Shown here: positions 12,379 to 24,222 of the stretch, in pieces
How positions within the stretch are numbered: position 1 is the stretch's first letter
Layout of the letters: each line of letters begins with the position of its first letter
Assembly: GCF_003073045.1 (NCBI RefSeq)
Contig: NC_037595.1
Coordinates: 16,094,252 to 16,158,251 of the forward strand
Source of the DNA: Pomacea canaliculata
Taxonomy: Eukaryota; Mollusca; Gastropoda; Architaenioglossa; Ampullariidae
Direction: 5' to 3'
Length of the DNA: 64,000 nucleotides
Position numbers and translations under genes: made by a program
Notes under the pieces: model-generated
What the model saw: the letters and a program-made list of their open reading frames with translations, nothing else
Told to the model about the DNA's origin: nothing
Databases searched by the model: none

Positions 12379-15300
12379 TTTGGAACCTACATCCTTGCTA
12401 CAGTATGTCCAGAACTTACATGCTTACTGACAGACCACAGTGATGAACACCATCACAGTAGCTGGATGCCGAGTAATAAAACTGTGCTCTAATCGTTGTA
12501 GGATTCCCGGTGTAATTCACACAGAAGCCAGTAATTCGTGACCTGACCATCACCTGTGGTTGGGGGATGACATGGACGGATGCGGCAGCTGACAGGGCCA
12601 CCACGCTTGTCTATTGTGGGTCAGCAGGTCCTGTACAAGACTACCAATCCAGTCTTGGACCTTCGTGTCAGTTCTTCCTCTGACCACCGTGGAATCGGCC
12701 ACCCTCTAAGGTACCTTGAGAGTAGTCTTTGACAGGGTGTCGTGCCGGGTCACGTGACCAAAGACAGGCTTACGTCGCCTAAGTGTTAAAAGTAAAGCTT
12801 GCTGGAGGCCTACGAGTGTTTCGCACAAAAGTACGAATAGTTCATGTGACTAGCAGCGCAGTTCTTACAGTGGATTAAAGTTTTATCACTTACTAAGTCG
12901 TATAAAGCAAAATGAAGTAAAGTGCTAGTGTTAGTGTCGCATTGACACCACGTGGTTCATGTTTGGCGGGAAATATCATATCGATGATGTGTACCTGGTG
13001 CCTTGTTTCCTACCGTCTTTATTCTTTATGTTTATTTTCACTGTGTTTAGATGTTTATCGTGGGTCAAAATCGTATAAAACGCTAACGAAATTGCGATGT
13101 TTGTCTAAACTATCCGTGGACAGCTTCTAACAATGCTGATAAAGGACAGAGAGAAAGACTGAGAGAAAGAGAGAGATAGGGAAAGAAAGAGGTGCGTGTG
13201 TGTGCGCGTGAAAGATGCTTCTTATCTTTCTTTCTATCCAGCTGCTCACTTTCTTGCTCACACAAGTGTAGCTTCATATCAACATCTAACGATTCCCTTA
13301 GAAACAACTTTATTGAGCCGTCGGTCAATGACCTTTCTCCAGCAAGTTAGACAGACTGTTAAATCGTTGCATAACCGTAAAGACATCAAATATTTGGGCT
13401 GCATGGCAACAGGCTACTGACGAGTGCAATCTCACTTGGGGACAGTATCTAGATTGTTAGTGAATGTTATTAACGCCGGACACTATTAGGACGCGTCCAA
13501 ATATTTGAAAACAAAAATTTCCCTGAGGAGTGATAGTATTGGCCTGCCAATGGTTCTAATGTCATTAATATTTGCCTAACATCATTAAACATTTAAACAC
13601 CCGATTAGTGGTTTTTCGATGTAGAAAAAAATAGAGTTTATAATGTTTTTAAGCTTGTATGTTTCTCACTGCAAGTCAGTATCCGTACACGATGTTCTTC
13701 TATAACATGTTAGCTATTTCTTACAATATTTTCAGACCTACAAAATTATTGCCTACACCAGCTTGGAAGTCTTGCTTTATGATATAGATGAAGCAGTCTA
13801 ATACAGATACTCACTTCTCTTCCAAGACCCATGTTCCTCAGATAAAAAGATGAAATTTCTATTTTGACAGGAACGAATGGTATGGGATCTCACTAAACTA
13901 AAAGTAACATTTTGACAAAAACTAACGTCTGGTGGGTCTATAAAACCATGAGCTTTGAGCGGCAAACAGTGAATTTGAAAGTGAGCTAATACTTAACACA
14001 ACATTTGTTTCTTAACGCAAAAAATTAAAGATGTGAAGATTGCTTAGTCTCTATGTCTACAATGTTATTAATGTCACCTAAGCAGACGTTTGGTAAAATA
14101 CCTTTTACTCCTGTATTAGATGTCCAGGAACATTTTGATGCTAATGTTTTAACGACAATAACAAATACAGAAAAAAATCAAACATGCACTGAATAAGAAT
14201 TCGTCAGAAATGGTGAAGCAAATACACGTTGTTTAAAGTAGAGTGGAGTAGAGAGTGTAGTGGCTGCAGCAGCCAAGTCCTTCACAGTTCATGGTGTGGA
14301 GTCTGCGGAGTGGCTACCCGACCAGACAGGGTCCGAGCAGGAACGATAACGAGGTGACGAGGGTTTAAACACGTGATTCCACGAAGACGGGAGCGTTCCG
14401 AAGCTGCATGTACCTAACATTTCTTAATAATGAGGTTTGGCAAAAGCTACTTGGCTGTGCTTTGGCCTGCGTCTGATGACTTGATGTTTTACAAGCTACT
14501 ACGGGATCTTTTTGTACAGTTTGCTTCACATGTAGCTACAAAAAAATACATACCCATACTTCCCTTCGGTTTGCTGCAGTTTTATAATGTATTGATACCG
14601 TTATAGTGAAGGATAAAAATGATACGCGAAACATGACATTATTTTTTATCACATGGTCTCCGAGCTATAGGTGTTATTAGAAGTAATATTGCAAAATTCT
14701 CATTTTGTTACTGGCAAAACGTGGCACGTGCGTATATTTATTAAGGCAAATATACTCGACTTAATTATCCTATAATCCGTATTGTTACTAATGAGGTTGA
14801 AAGTGAAGGAGACTTAGGTTCTTCTCCAAAGTCAATGAGAACGAGTAGACAAAGACGCACCAACAACTTACTTTGCATCTCAATTTTTTTTGGTAAAATC
14901 TCGTCTTCGTTTCATTTCGTCACCTTGAAATCGATCAAATTAAGGTTATGAAACGTTCTAGTGTCTTACAAACGCCTGTTGTTTAGACGACACATCGCAC
15001 GTGACGTGTGTTGTATATGAGTGGTTGCTGATTTCACAGAATAGCTTGCCCAACGCAGTTCGAAATCGAGACGATCGTGAGAAATAAACAAAAAAGTTGA
15101 TGCACCTGTTGATGAGTAGAACAACGTACACCACAGCGGAGAGGGCAGAGAAGATCTCGAAACACGCACCAGAGGCTAAGCACTCGGTGATGAACTGCAG
15201 GCTGATTTGCCGCGTCACAAACGGCACCATGACGATGACGTAGACGCACGAGACGATGACGAGCATAGACGTGAGCGACGCCTGGTGGCTGTTGCTGGCA

Positions 15301-16633
15301 GACGTTGCGGAGCTCGTCTGGCGTCGCCACCTGATGGCGGATTTGAGTTTTACAACTGTGACAGCTGTTGCAGCGAAAACCGTCATGAAGCTAGCAACGG
15401 GTAGAACTGTTCCCAGTAGTAGGTACGCATACATGTCCACTAGTGTCTTGTTTTCAAAGTAAAATAATGTGGGAATAAAAACCCATTGCTCACTTTGCCC
15501 CAAAGTTATAGAAACCGGAATAAACATATATTGGAAAATTAAATGAGAGGACTGAGATAGGACAAGGCACAAGACCATGACAAGAGCCATGGTGCGAGGA
15601 CTTACGATGGTGGAGGCCCGCAGTGGAAACACTACACACACGCATCTCTCCACCGCGATCACCGCCTCCATCCACTCAGATGCCGACCGGAAGCCGTACA
15701 ACACACTGCCGACGTAGGTAAAAGCTAGGACGTAAAATTTTTCTCCAATGGCCTCATCATAGAGGCGCAGGAGCTCTGTCAGGGAGAGGACTGTAAAGGT
15801 AGAGAGCAGATAAGAACAGTCGGTGATGGCCAGACAGAAGAGACAGAGGTTCATGTGATCCTTCAGTCCCTGGCGCCAGAAGACCATGCAGCTGAGGACG
15901 TTGACTACAACACCAACACAACACAGGAGAGAGGTGAGTCCGCCATAACAAACGATCTCAACGACTCTCCGACTCTGCCGACTAATGAACCTGTCAGCAC
16001 CGAGGTAGAAGATGTACGAGTCCATTGTCAAGTTGGTTTCTGTCCTGATCGCCATGTTTGCAGTGCTGTTCATTGTGCAGTTTGTAGGAGTGGAGCAAAC
16101 AAATCATAACAGATTGACAGAAGCAGTCCACTCCAAGTCCATCTTATTCAAGGTGTGGTAGAGTAGCGGCTTCTTAAAATAAGATATGCACCTGTCTTTA
16201 CCTACTTTTTAATCACGGCTGTTTGCTGACAGAAAATAATCAAAAGATAGAGTAAAAAATAAATAAACTGTTTCTCAGAACAGCAATTATTTGGAAGATT
16301 ACTGTGTTCTAATCTCTTGAAAGAATAATTCAGTAATAATCAGAACATACACTCATAAAAGGGAAAAGAAAAAAAATCGCAAGCAAATAACCTGCAAACA
16401 AGAAATCGCAAATATGATATAATATAAAGGAAAATAAAACTCTCTGCAAAGGTGTAAATTCTTTGGCATTTTAAAAATACTAATTATACGTGTTACAGCT
16501 TTACTCAGAAATTTGACAAAAAACTCGATAAAATGGTTTTCTTTTACGTTAGAATCTTTGAAAATTGTTAAGGGGTGAAATGCATATATATTTAATTTTT
16601 TGTTCTAAGTGATAAGCACACATAATTTACATG
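12371..16633. repeat. Segmental duplication, copy B
   Basis: About 4.26 kb, the second copy of the block at 6312-10684, same orientation. It carries the intact receptor at 14958-16073. The left edge abuts the truncated reverse-transcriptase fragment (11954-12378). The right edge abuts a CA repeat and endonuclease fragments (16640-17262). Confidence 0.9.
14958..16073 (-). CDS. Class A GPCR, chemosensory-type receptor (intact copy B)
   Basis: A 371-residue single-exon receptor starting at ATG 16073. The N-terminus has sequons at N2 and N14. TM1 is about 38-65, TM2 74-98 with Asp85 at the 2.50 position, TM3 ends at E142-R143-C144, TM4 160-183, TM5 211-241, TM6 266-290 with Pro284, and TM7 306-330. 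Helix 7 ends N326-F-F-V-Y330 followed by RSSRFR, an NPxxY-like motif without the proline. Extracellular loop 3 has C298 and C304. Neither position 3.25 nor loop 2 has a cysteine, so the usual TM3-loop 2 disulfide is impossible. The tail is about 40 residues, Ser/Thr-rich, with a few cysteines. The predicted role is a plasma-membrane chemoreceptor signalling through a G protein; the ligand is unknown. The frameshifted paralogue lies about 6 kb to its 3' side (lower coordinates). The duplicated 550-bp upstream flank probably holds the promoter. Confidence 0.88.
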   Translation of the reverse strand: MNSTANMAIRTETNLTMDSYIFYLGADRFISRQSRRVVEIVCYGGLTSLLCCVGVVVNVLSCMVFWRQGLKDHMNLCLFCLAITDCSYLLSTFTVLSLTELLRLYDEAIGEKFYVLAFTYVGSVLYGFRSASEWMEAVIAVERCVCVVFPLRASTIVSPRTMALVMVLCLVLSQSSHLIFQYMFIPVSITLGQSEQWVFIPTLFYFENKTLVDMYAYLLLGTVLPVASFMTVFAATAVTVVKLKSAIRWRRQTSSATSASNSHQASLTSMLVIVSCVYVIVMVPFVTRQISLQFITECLASGACFEIFSALSAVVYVVLLINRCINFFVYFSRSSRFRTALGKLFCEISNHSYTTHVTCDVSSKQQAFVRH

Positions 16634-16639
16634 TCAACA

Positions 16640-16870
16640 TCCAACTGCGCGCTCGCACACACACACACACTCGAATTTGTGTCTGGCATCCTCCCCACGG
16701 CAAAACAGTTTGTGGAGGTAGTATATTTTCGTTCCCCCTCACCCCTGTCCTGCCCATTTGACCTCCACCAGTCCTGCAATGTCCACTGATACCGTCCGAG
16801 CTCGAGAGTGAGTTGTTGCACCTGTCTGCACCGATGTCACGTACGGACATTGGACTTGGCAGTGGATGTT
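16640..16870 (-). mobile_element. Non-LTR endonuclease fragment, N-terminal block
   Basis: Minus-strand reading gives N-V-R-T, then QQLTLELGRYQ, and in the next frame VDIAGLVEVKW. This is the order seen at the start of retroelement apurinic-like (EEP) endonucleases. The frame shifts at least once and there is an internal stop. The fragment runs into the CA repeat near 16660, next to the right edge of duplication copy B. It is decayed and cannot encode an enzyme. It lies 3' of the catalytic block at 16925-17262, the reverse of the normal domain order. Confidence 0.6.
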
Positions 16871-16924
16871 CTTTCCTTCAACTTTGGTTTTGCAGATATC
16901 AAGTTGACAAGGGTTAGTTAATTT

Positions 16925-17262
16925 TGTGAATTAGGCCAACGAGGCCCACTGTGGTCCTTTGTCCATTTACGTGTGGGCCAATCTGCGGATTAAAATCTCC
17001 GATGACGGCGAGGATGTGATTTATAGGTACCGCTTGGATAGTCTTCTCCAACTGTTTGTACAACAGGTCCATGTCCTGTACCCGTGGTCGAAAATGGAAC
17101 GTACACCTGAATGATTTTCAGGTCATGAAGCGTGGCAGTGATTCGGATTGAGATGATCGTGCTCGAGGTGTGAGCCAATAATGAAGAACCACCCCTCCCC
17201 ATTTTTCTAGACAAGGAATTCAACCATGTGCTCATGTTTAGGACTGTTCAGTGGGTCGGGGA
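16925..17262 (-). mobile_element. Non-LTR endonuclease fragment, catalytic block
   Basis: Minus-strand reading gives SSTIISIRITATLHDLKIIQ and VYVPFS. After one frameshift it gives LYKQLEKTI and then I-G-D-F-N with QIGPHVNG. G-D-F-N (about 16989-17001) is the Asp/Asn catalytic motif of EEP-type endonucleases in CR1/L2/RTE-like non-LTR retrotransposons. One frameshift lies between the two halves, so the copy is dead. No reverse-transcriptase frame is attached here. The nearest one on the same strand is at 11954-12378, across the duplicated receptor block. Confidence 0.75.
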
Positions 17263-20200
17263 GCAAATTTGACATTCGGATTAAAAGGAAACAGGTAGCT
17301 CATTAATATTTTAATCCTCTCACTTCTGGAGAAACAGAGATGTACGACAAGTTTATGTTGTATTTGTTCAGAAAGTGTCTGTGGTTAGTTGATAGGTTGT
17401 GTAGTGGAGGATCAAGAAATCGTGATTCAGTAGCAGTATACAGCTGAATGTCGGCTCAGGCAAAACAGCAGACACTTCTCACCATTCTTAAGCTTTCCTT
17501 TCAAGAAACTATATTTCTTTTCCGTGTGAACTATAATTTTTAACTGCATATGATTTTGGAAGTAGGAGCACTGCAGCAGCAGTGATGATCCTGAACTCTT
17601 GTAAGTGAAGTTCACTGTATGCAGTCTGGTACACTACAATGCTAGTTCAGAATTTCACATAATTTTTACATGCCGGATGACTTTCAATGAATATTTAAAA
17701 GAACCCTGACCAGAGAGGCTAACCTTTGTCTTCATGAGTGTGTGTTGAGCTTTTGACTTTATCTGTCATATTTACTTCAGAAATTATGACTGCACATGCC
17801 CATGCCCCACTTGTGAACTCCAGGAAGTGTGATAAGTGATGGAAGTAGAGGATGAAATAAAATTTTCTTCAGCTGACAATGATTGTAGTGACTGCAATTA
17901 GCTTCTCTGGCATATCACACAAATGCAATGTTTGAAAAATTATTAGTTCAGGAAGGGAATATGTACACTGTCTCTGTCCTTTGGTCTGTAATTTTTGTGA
18001 ATTTTATATCATTAATTTTAAATCATCAATAATTTTGATGCTTCTGTTACTGAAATGTTCAGATTTATATCGTCTTACCGTGATTACATTCACTAACCCT
18101 GCTATTACTAGTACTATTAGTAATAATTTAAAACTTTTAAAACGAATTTCAACAGCAATTCTTCTCTGTGTATGCAATTTAAATTAAGGGAAAAATTGCT
18201 TTTTTAACATTGATTGCTAACGATTGTCCAAATATGGAACTCACACAGTCAGTTTGGCAATCGTATAATATAATTATTAACTAGTAAAGATTCAAACACT
18301 ACTGCACATTTGTTTTTAAGTTCTTTATTGTTTTAAACGGTAGACATTACAAATGTGTCTCAACATTGTCCACATCTCTCTCGTTTCGCGTACATTTACA
18401 AGGGAAGCAACTTCTGTAACCCTTCTAACGTCAGTCGATTCGAAAGACATTGACTGTCTCCCTTTGTGATTTCTAACTTGCACAGTGCTGATATCTTCCA
18501 TAAACTGCTGTCTTCTTCCGATTCAAACCTTATTGCATTACATACATCAGATCTCTTGTTACTAGACACATCGAAAGAGGTAAAGAGAAGTTATTTTGTT
18601 CCCAAATTTTTAAATAATCGGCAAATCAGGTGTTATTGCCGTAATTTGTCTAGGGATTATCATTCTTTTTTATCTTCTTTCTTGAACATTTTTAACCGTC
18701 TGGTAGTATAAAATTGTAAATGCCACTATATATATATAATCCATTGAGGTATGTACATAAACTTTAAAGTTTCCAATTGTTTTCAGCGTGTAATCGGTAA
18801 ATTACTCCTAATAAAGCGCCGTTTAAAACAATTAACAATGAAAAGCAAAACCTTTTCCAACATTTTTTAAAATATCTCGAAATAAAATAAAATAAAAATT
18901 ACTATGTAACACAAATTTCAAACATACAATGTAAACAATTAATTAGGGCATTGGTTAGAGGGTGAAAGACCTCGGTACTTGACTTATTTTATTTGTCAGG
19001 CAAATGTACTTTATTTATGTAGTAGATTGAGTTTACGTGTTTACAACAAATAGCTGTCAAGCAATACACAGAGAAAATTTAGGGTATAAAGTCAGCTTAC
19101 GTTTACAATACCTGTCAAGCGATCTCTAGAGATAATTGATGTTGTAAAATTTACCTGTTCACTGTAGAAACAATGATCAGAACATGTTTACTAAAAATAA
19201 AAAAGGGAAATAAAAAAAAAACTTTTTTTTAGCAGTAATCAATTAAATTATAAAACCAATTCTTTCATAAATAGTAAATTAAATGCACGTTTATTTTCAA
19301 GGCACTCGGCGTTCAACGATGATTTATTTAATAAGAGAGGGGTCAGGTCCTTTTTATGTTTTCTATAAATTACTCTAGTGATCAGAGAAAAGCGTTCAGC
19401 CAAGCTTTACGTTTGTCCATAAAATACAATACCTGATCAAAATGCTCCCACACACTTCATGCTTTGTTTATTATCTGTTAAAACTTACGCAGTTTTTTGT
19501 AAAGGATAAAGAATTTAGATACAACAACTTTTAATCGAACTGGGGGATGTCATTTCGCGAAATATTCAATTGTTATTGAGCTAGTGAGGGTTTAGTGCAG
19601 TTCAGTGGAAGTCAGCAACACTGGCAAGAAACAGATGATCCGCTGTAAAGAAATGTCACAACTTTTTGAAAGTTTGTTTTTATCCAATACCATTGTACTT
19701 GCCTAATCCATATAAACCGCCGAGTTTTACAATCAATTGCTTTTTTTTTTTTTGGTACAACAAGTACAATTTTTCTAAGATTTCACAGCTTGTCCATGTA
19801 TTTTGATAAAAAAGAGAAGTCGGAACCCTTTAAACGCTGGAAAAAAAAGTAGTTTGAACTCATCAAGATGGCAGTGAAGAATGAACCTTAGTATGGTGCA
19901 GGGGTCCTGAAACTAGGTCAGTCTCACCTAGTTTCTGCAGTTCCAATTATCCGACAATGCTTCTCTCCCCGGCCTGAGGTAAACAAAGCTAATGACAGGT
20001 ATATATTAAGGTATTGATTACACTCTACTGTGTGCAACAGGTCGATCTCAGCCTCAAGCTGCAAAGTTTTTCCAATATATGATGGCCATGTTATTATTTC
20101 CAGTATACGACGGTCTACTCATGCTACTGTGCAAAAAACAAATCCATGACCTGATAGCTTTCATGCTGTCCTGAATGTAGTTTAAAATGAATCTCGAAAC

Positions 20201-20871
20201 ACACTATAGATGTATTCTGCCTGTAGTTACATATATGCACTCACTGTGCGAGGGAACTCACATTCACAGGAGTTGATAGGCAGTAGGAGCACCATGCTCT
20301 GTAAAGAAATATGAGGTCACTGAGCATTGATGAGGTCTGATGAGAGAATTTCAGCGATCAGGCATTACAATCTGATCACGTGGCAGTCTAGCGTTCCTCT
20401 TTCCTGTGAGTTGGATATCCACAGTCTAAGAAACTGTGTGGGACAAAAAAAATATTTTAACGTTAGGAATTGAATTATTTTCTTGCGAAAAAGATTCATT
20501 TAACTGAGTACTGGCTCTTTATCTAAATAAATATCTACTGCATGGTTATGAGTCATCAGACACCACTTTGGTAGAATCCTCTGTTCAAAGTTTACGAACA
20601 TGTTGATCGAAAAAGTTTATGTTTTGCTTGTAAAGTAATGTAGATCATTCTGTCTAAAGTCAGTAGTAATCACGGTGAGGATTGCAACTCAAGGGAAGGT
20701 AGTAAGAAAATAGTAACACTTGGGTGTCCACTTCCAAGATGGCGTCTCATAGTGTGTCAGGTACAGCAGAATAATTGGTCTCGTGATACAAACCCAACCC
20801 TGCTGTACTGATAAACAAGCTGTGGTTTGTTATTACTGGCCTGTTGTGTGACAGCACGACTGAGTTGTTGC
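17263..20871. other. Intergenic, AT-rich
   Basis: About 3.6 kb of strongly AT-rich sequence between the endonuclease fragments and the receptor pseudogene at 20872. The few short open frames (for example one near 18466-18711) have no recognisable domain. Poly-A and poly-T runs occur near 19204-19230 and 19741-19754. I found no RNA gene. Confidence 0.45.
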
Positions 20872-21894
20872 CTACAAGTCCTGCGTTGAGAAGCCCTCAG
20901 TGACATGCGGTTGCCTGTGACTGGCACAGACGACTCGAAGAGCTGAGCGGAAGCGCGATGAGCGCCAGCAGTAGATGAAGACGTGGACAGAGCTGTTGAC
21001 GTGCGACACCGCATACGCCACGGCGCTGATGATGGTGTAGGTGACGTAACAATGACCGCTGGCCACACAATCAAACATAAACCACAAAGATGCCTGCCGG
21101 GTTACAAAGGGGGCCATCGTGATGACGTAGATCAGAGACACAGTCACAAGCATTGAGGTCAGAGAGGTCAGTTCTCTCCTTTGACCTTGCCCTTCGAAAG
21201 GCGTGGATCTCGTCTTTTCTCGCCAAGTCACTGCGGTTCGTAACTTAAATACAGTGATGGAAGTTGAGATGCATATTATCAGAAACATACACAGAGGCAC
21301 TATCGTCCCCATTACAGTATACAGAAATGTGTAGACCACCGTCATGTTCTCTATGAAGAATGCTGTGGGAACGTGCAGCCATTCAATTTCATCTCCTATT
21401 TAACAAGTTTTGCGTGAAAAGAAAATGGCAGCACAAGATAGCAAGCATGGAACAACAAAAATGACAGGGACACGAATGCACCCAGGGTGCGGTTTTCCAT
21501 GATATTCGAAGCATGTAGCGGGTACACAACACACACGCACCTTTCCACAGCAATCAACACGTTGATGAATCCGGAAGTCAACCGAAGACCGTTTAGAAAA
21601 CATCCAATAAAGACAAATGATTTTGCGTAATATTCTTCACTCAGGCTCTTATCATGAAACCAAATAAAAGAACTGACTGAAAAGATAGTGAAAAACGCAA
21701 ATTAAATACAAACAGTCAACTACTGATAGTAAAAATAAACACAGTATCATGCGATAGTGGAGGCCTTGGCGCCTGAACACCAAACAGTTGAGGATGTTTG
21801 CGGGAATTCCGAGCAGACAGATGAAAGTCGTCAGACCAGTGTAGAGAACTACCTTGACGATGTCGTCAACGTTTATCCCACTAGCATCGTTCAT
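20872..21894 (-). pseudogene. Class A GPCR, two frameshifts
   Basis: A chemosensory-type receptor split across three reading stretches. TM1-TM2 starts at ATG 21894 and carries GIPANILNCLVF and VVDCLYL. TM2-TM4 reads SLSEEYYAKSF, then AVERCVCVVYPL. TM5-TM7 and the tail end at the stop at 20872. The first shift is one extra A in the plus-strand A5 run at 21691-21695, which restores TM2 when discounted. The second is a one-base loss near 21396-21402, before loop 2. No nonsense codon occurs within any correct-frame stretch. Loop 3 keeps the Cys-x5-Cys (C-VASGH-C). Helix 7 reads N-S-S-V-H-V-F-I-Y, so the NPxxY Asn is His here. The N-terminus is short and has no sequon. It is non-functional as assembled. 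Intact read-through would give about 340 residues. Confidence 0.85.
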
Positions 21895-23196
21895 GCTGTA
21901 CACCTGGAGAAACACATCAGGTGTTGTATCTACATCTTGCTGGTTTAAAATCTGCTTCTGTTATTTTTGTGATGTTTACAGAGAGATTCATTTTACAAAA
22001 CCGAGAATTTCTATTCTGAGCTGCTTTGACACAAGTTGTCTGCGACTAATTTCTAGGTACTTCGTGTATAGACCCAGGAGACACTTTATACTGTGAGGAA
22101 CATATTTTTTTGAAAATTAGAAAATGGCGCAGTTGTTTCCACGCATTCTAATTAGTGACAAAGGGTGTTAAACTTTTCATGTTTACTGCTGTCGATTTTT
22201 CTCGAGGGGAAAAACATTTTCAGGAAGCAATTTTCATTTAATTATAATGCGGAAAGTAGTTTTACAACCAAGTACTCTACAGATATTCCTTAGAAAATAA
22301 AAAGTCTCACCAACCATAGCTGTTTCCTAAATTCCCACAAAGATTCTTTTAAATAATAGTTATTAGCTAAATTCTTGTTGTTGCTTACGTGTGTGTGTGT
22401 GTCAGAGAGAAAGAAAAAAAGTTCATTATAGTAACCTGGTTTAATGATGTATATATTTATATTTTTGCCCATAGCTTGTTTTCTCATAAGCATTTAGTTT
22501 GAAATAGGACATTAACTATAGTTTGATTAAAAAAAAGAAATCAGACAAGCACACACGCACACGCCTGTACTAATGCGAGAACGTTGGACATCGCCGGTTG
22601 TCGTCGCTGTCTGACATGAAGCTGGTGTTGAGAGGAGGTCGAGTCTCAGGATGGAGCTGAAGGACGCACAGCATGAATGTATCAGGTGTAGTGACTCAAG
22701 GGCTCTAATTCCCGGTGCAGATGACATCAGAGGACTAGTGATGACACTTTATGTGTGTAATCGTCTATTTTTTCTGTTAAATAAATATTTATTATTGTTC
22801 ATAAGTCATTATTGTTGTGTGTTCGGGGAACAGGAAACGGTAAGGGCTCATGAGCCACTGAGTGATCGAGTGTGAGTATAGCACATGTGGTTCCCTGCAA
22901 ATTAATGTTGACGTGGGTAGCAGGAGTTCAGCCTATCGCCCACAGGTCCTGCTCTCTGGGGCAGTCTTCACGTTTTAACCTAAAAATTAAGAAATACTGC
23001 AACTATTTCCTTTCTTATTAAAATCTCTAATAACATGTAAAGTCTTGTCTGACATGGGGTGCTGTCTGGCAGAGATCCGGAACATATTTCTGTTGTAGAT
23101 GCTTCAACACATATTTAAAGTAGAAACAAAACTTGCCCTTATGAACATGATAATGATTTCTAGAGGCCTACAACGATGTCCTCAATGCCAGAACAT
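21895..23196. other. Intergenic
   Basis: About 1.3 kb between two minus-strand receptors. It has a short GTGTGT tract near 22388-22402 and a more GC-balanced patch at 22560-22740, with no recognisable gene. It must contain the promoter of the pseudogene at 20872 and the 3' region of the receptor at 23197. Confidence 0.4.
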
Positions 23197-24222
23197 TTAG
23201 GTTAGAACGGGTATCATGTCGCGAAACACACATCGAAAATTGGAGGACCGCCGGTAGTACACGAAAAAGTTGGTGGCGCTGCTGGTGAGGGAGACAACTG
23301 TTGCCACTGCTGTGAGTGATGCATATGTCTCGTAGCATCTCCCACTTTCAGCACATGAGGACAGAAAATACAGCCCAACCTGTCGACCGACATACGGGAT
23401 CTTTGTGATGATGTAAACCAGTGAGACTGTCACGAGCATCTTATTCAGCGCCACCTGACGGCTGTCACTGTCACTGCCGGTAAAACATGAGTTTTTCCTC
23501 CATTTCAAGGCATCTCTAAGCTTGCTGACAGTGACAACCGTTGTGGCTGACACAACAACGAACGTAATAATAGGTAATACTGTTCCCAAGACGAGGTTGA
23601 GAACAAAGTAAACAAAGTCTTTATTGTCTTCACCGAATTTGGTGTAAGGCATCGTTAAAACCCAGTCCGTGCCATTTCCCACAATAACAGACACTCGAGA
23701 GAGTGGAAGCAAAATGTAACAGGACTGAAGCAGCAAAAAGGAAAAGAACAATATTAAAGCAGTCGTCTTAATTCTCATCGCTCTTGTCGCCACAAGGGGA
23801 AACACAACTCCTGCCAACATCTGTGTGGCTATTAACATTCCGAAGACTAAAGAACTGGACCTAAAGCTGGATAAAACGCAAAGAAAGGCAGTGTTGTTTG
23901 TAATGAGAAGGTATTGTCTACAGGTGTCACCATCGTAGAAGTTAATCATTCGAGACACAGGCTGGTTGATGAAAGTTAAGGTGAGATACAAGGTGTCGAC
24001 GACGGCCAGGGCCCAGAGGCTGATGTTCATCCCATCACCCAGACCCTGGCGCCAGAACACAACACAGTTGATGATGTTGGTGGGAATACCGACAGCGCAC
24101 AACAACGTTGCTATGGCTACGTAACAAACTGTCTCCACCACCTGGCGGGTCTCCTCACTCATCAAATCGGACTCGCGATGTAAGAAGACTATACTCTCGG
24201 TTGTGTTTATATTGTCCTGCAT
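23197..24222 (-). CDS. Class A GPCR with ERC/DRY motif replaced (open frame)
   Basis: A 341-residue single-exon receptor. ATG 24222 is the first in-frame Met. N-terminal sequon at N6. TM1 carries GIPTNIINCVVFWRQGL, and TM2 has Asp76 at position 2.50. The family motif E-R-C after TM3 is replaced by T133-Q134-M135 (context LIATQMLAGVVFPL). The replacement spans three codons in frame and is not an indel artefact. ICL1 reads GDGMN instead of the family's DRMN. Loop 3 has C280 and C286, and helix 7 has N308-F-F-V-Y312 followed by RRSSNFR. The Arg at 3.50 is the main G-protein contact of class A receptors. Its loss suggests altered coupling, a co-receptor or decoy role, or early decay despite an open frame. 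Ligand unknown. Confidence 0.85.
   Translation of the reverse strand: MQDNINTTESIVFLHRESDLMSEETRQVVETVCYVAIATLLCAVGIPTNIINCVVFWRQGLGDGMNISLWALAVVDTLYLTLTFINQPVSRMINFYDGDTCRQYLLITNNTAFLCVLSSFRSSSLVFGMLIATQMLAGVVFPLVATRAMRIKTTALILFFSFLLLQSCYILLPLSRVSVIVGNGTDWVLTMPYTKFGEDNKDFVYFVLNLVLGTVLPIITFVVVSATTVVTVSKLRDALKWRKNSCFTGSDSDSRQVALNKMLVTVSLVYIITKIPYVGRQVGLYFLSSCAESGRCYETYASLTAVATVVSLTSSATNFFVYYRRSSNFRCVFRDMIPVLT

Noticed and set aside
12416..12604. Minus-strand frame with several Cys and Tyr residues (GFCVNYTG, YYSASSYCDG), partly preserved in the other duplicate near 6370-6530.
   Set aside because: Between the two copies nearly all base differences in this stretch change the amino acid, and upstream the frames diverge by an indel. 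That argues against purifying selection and a real exon.
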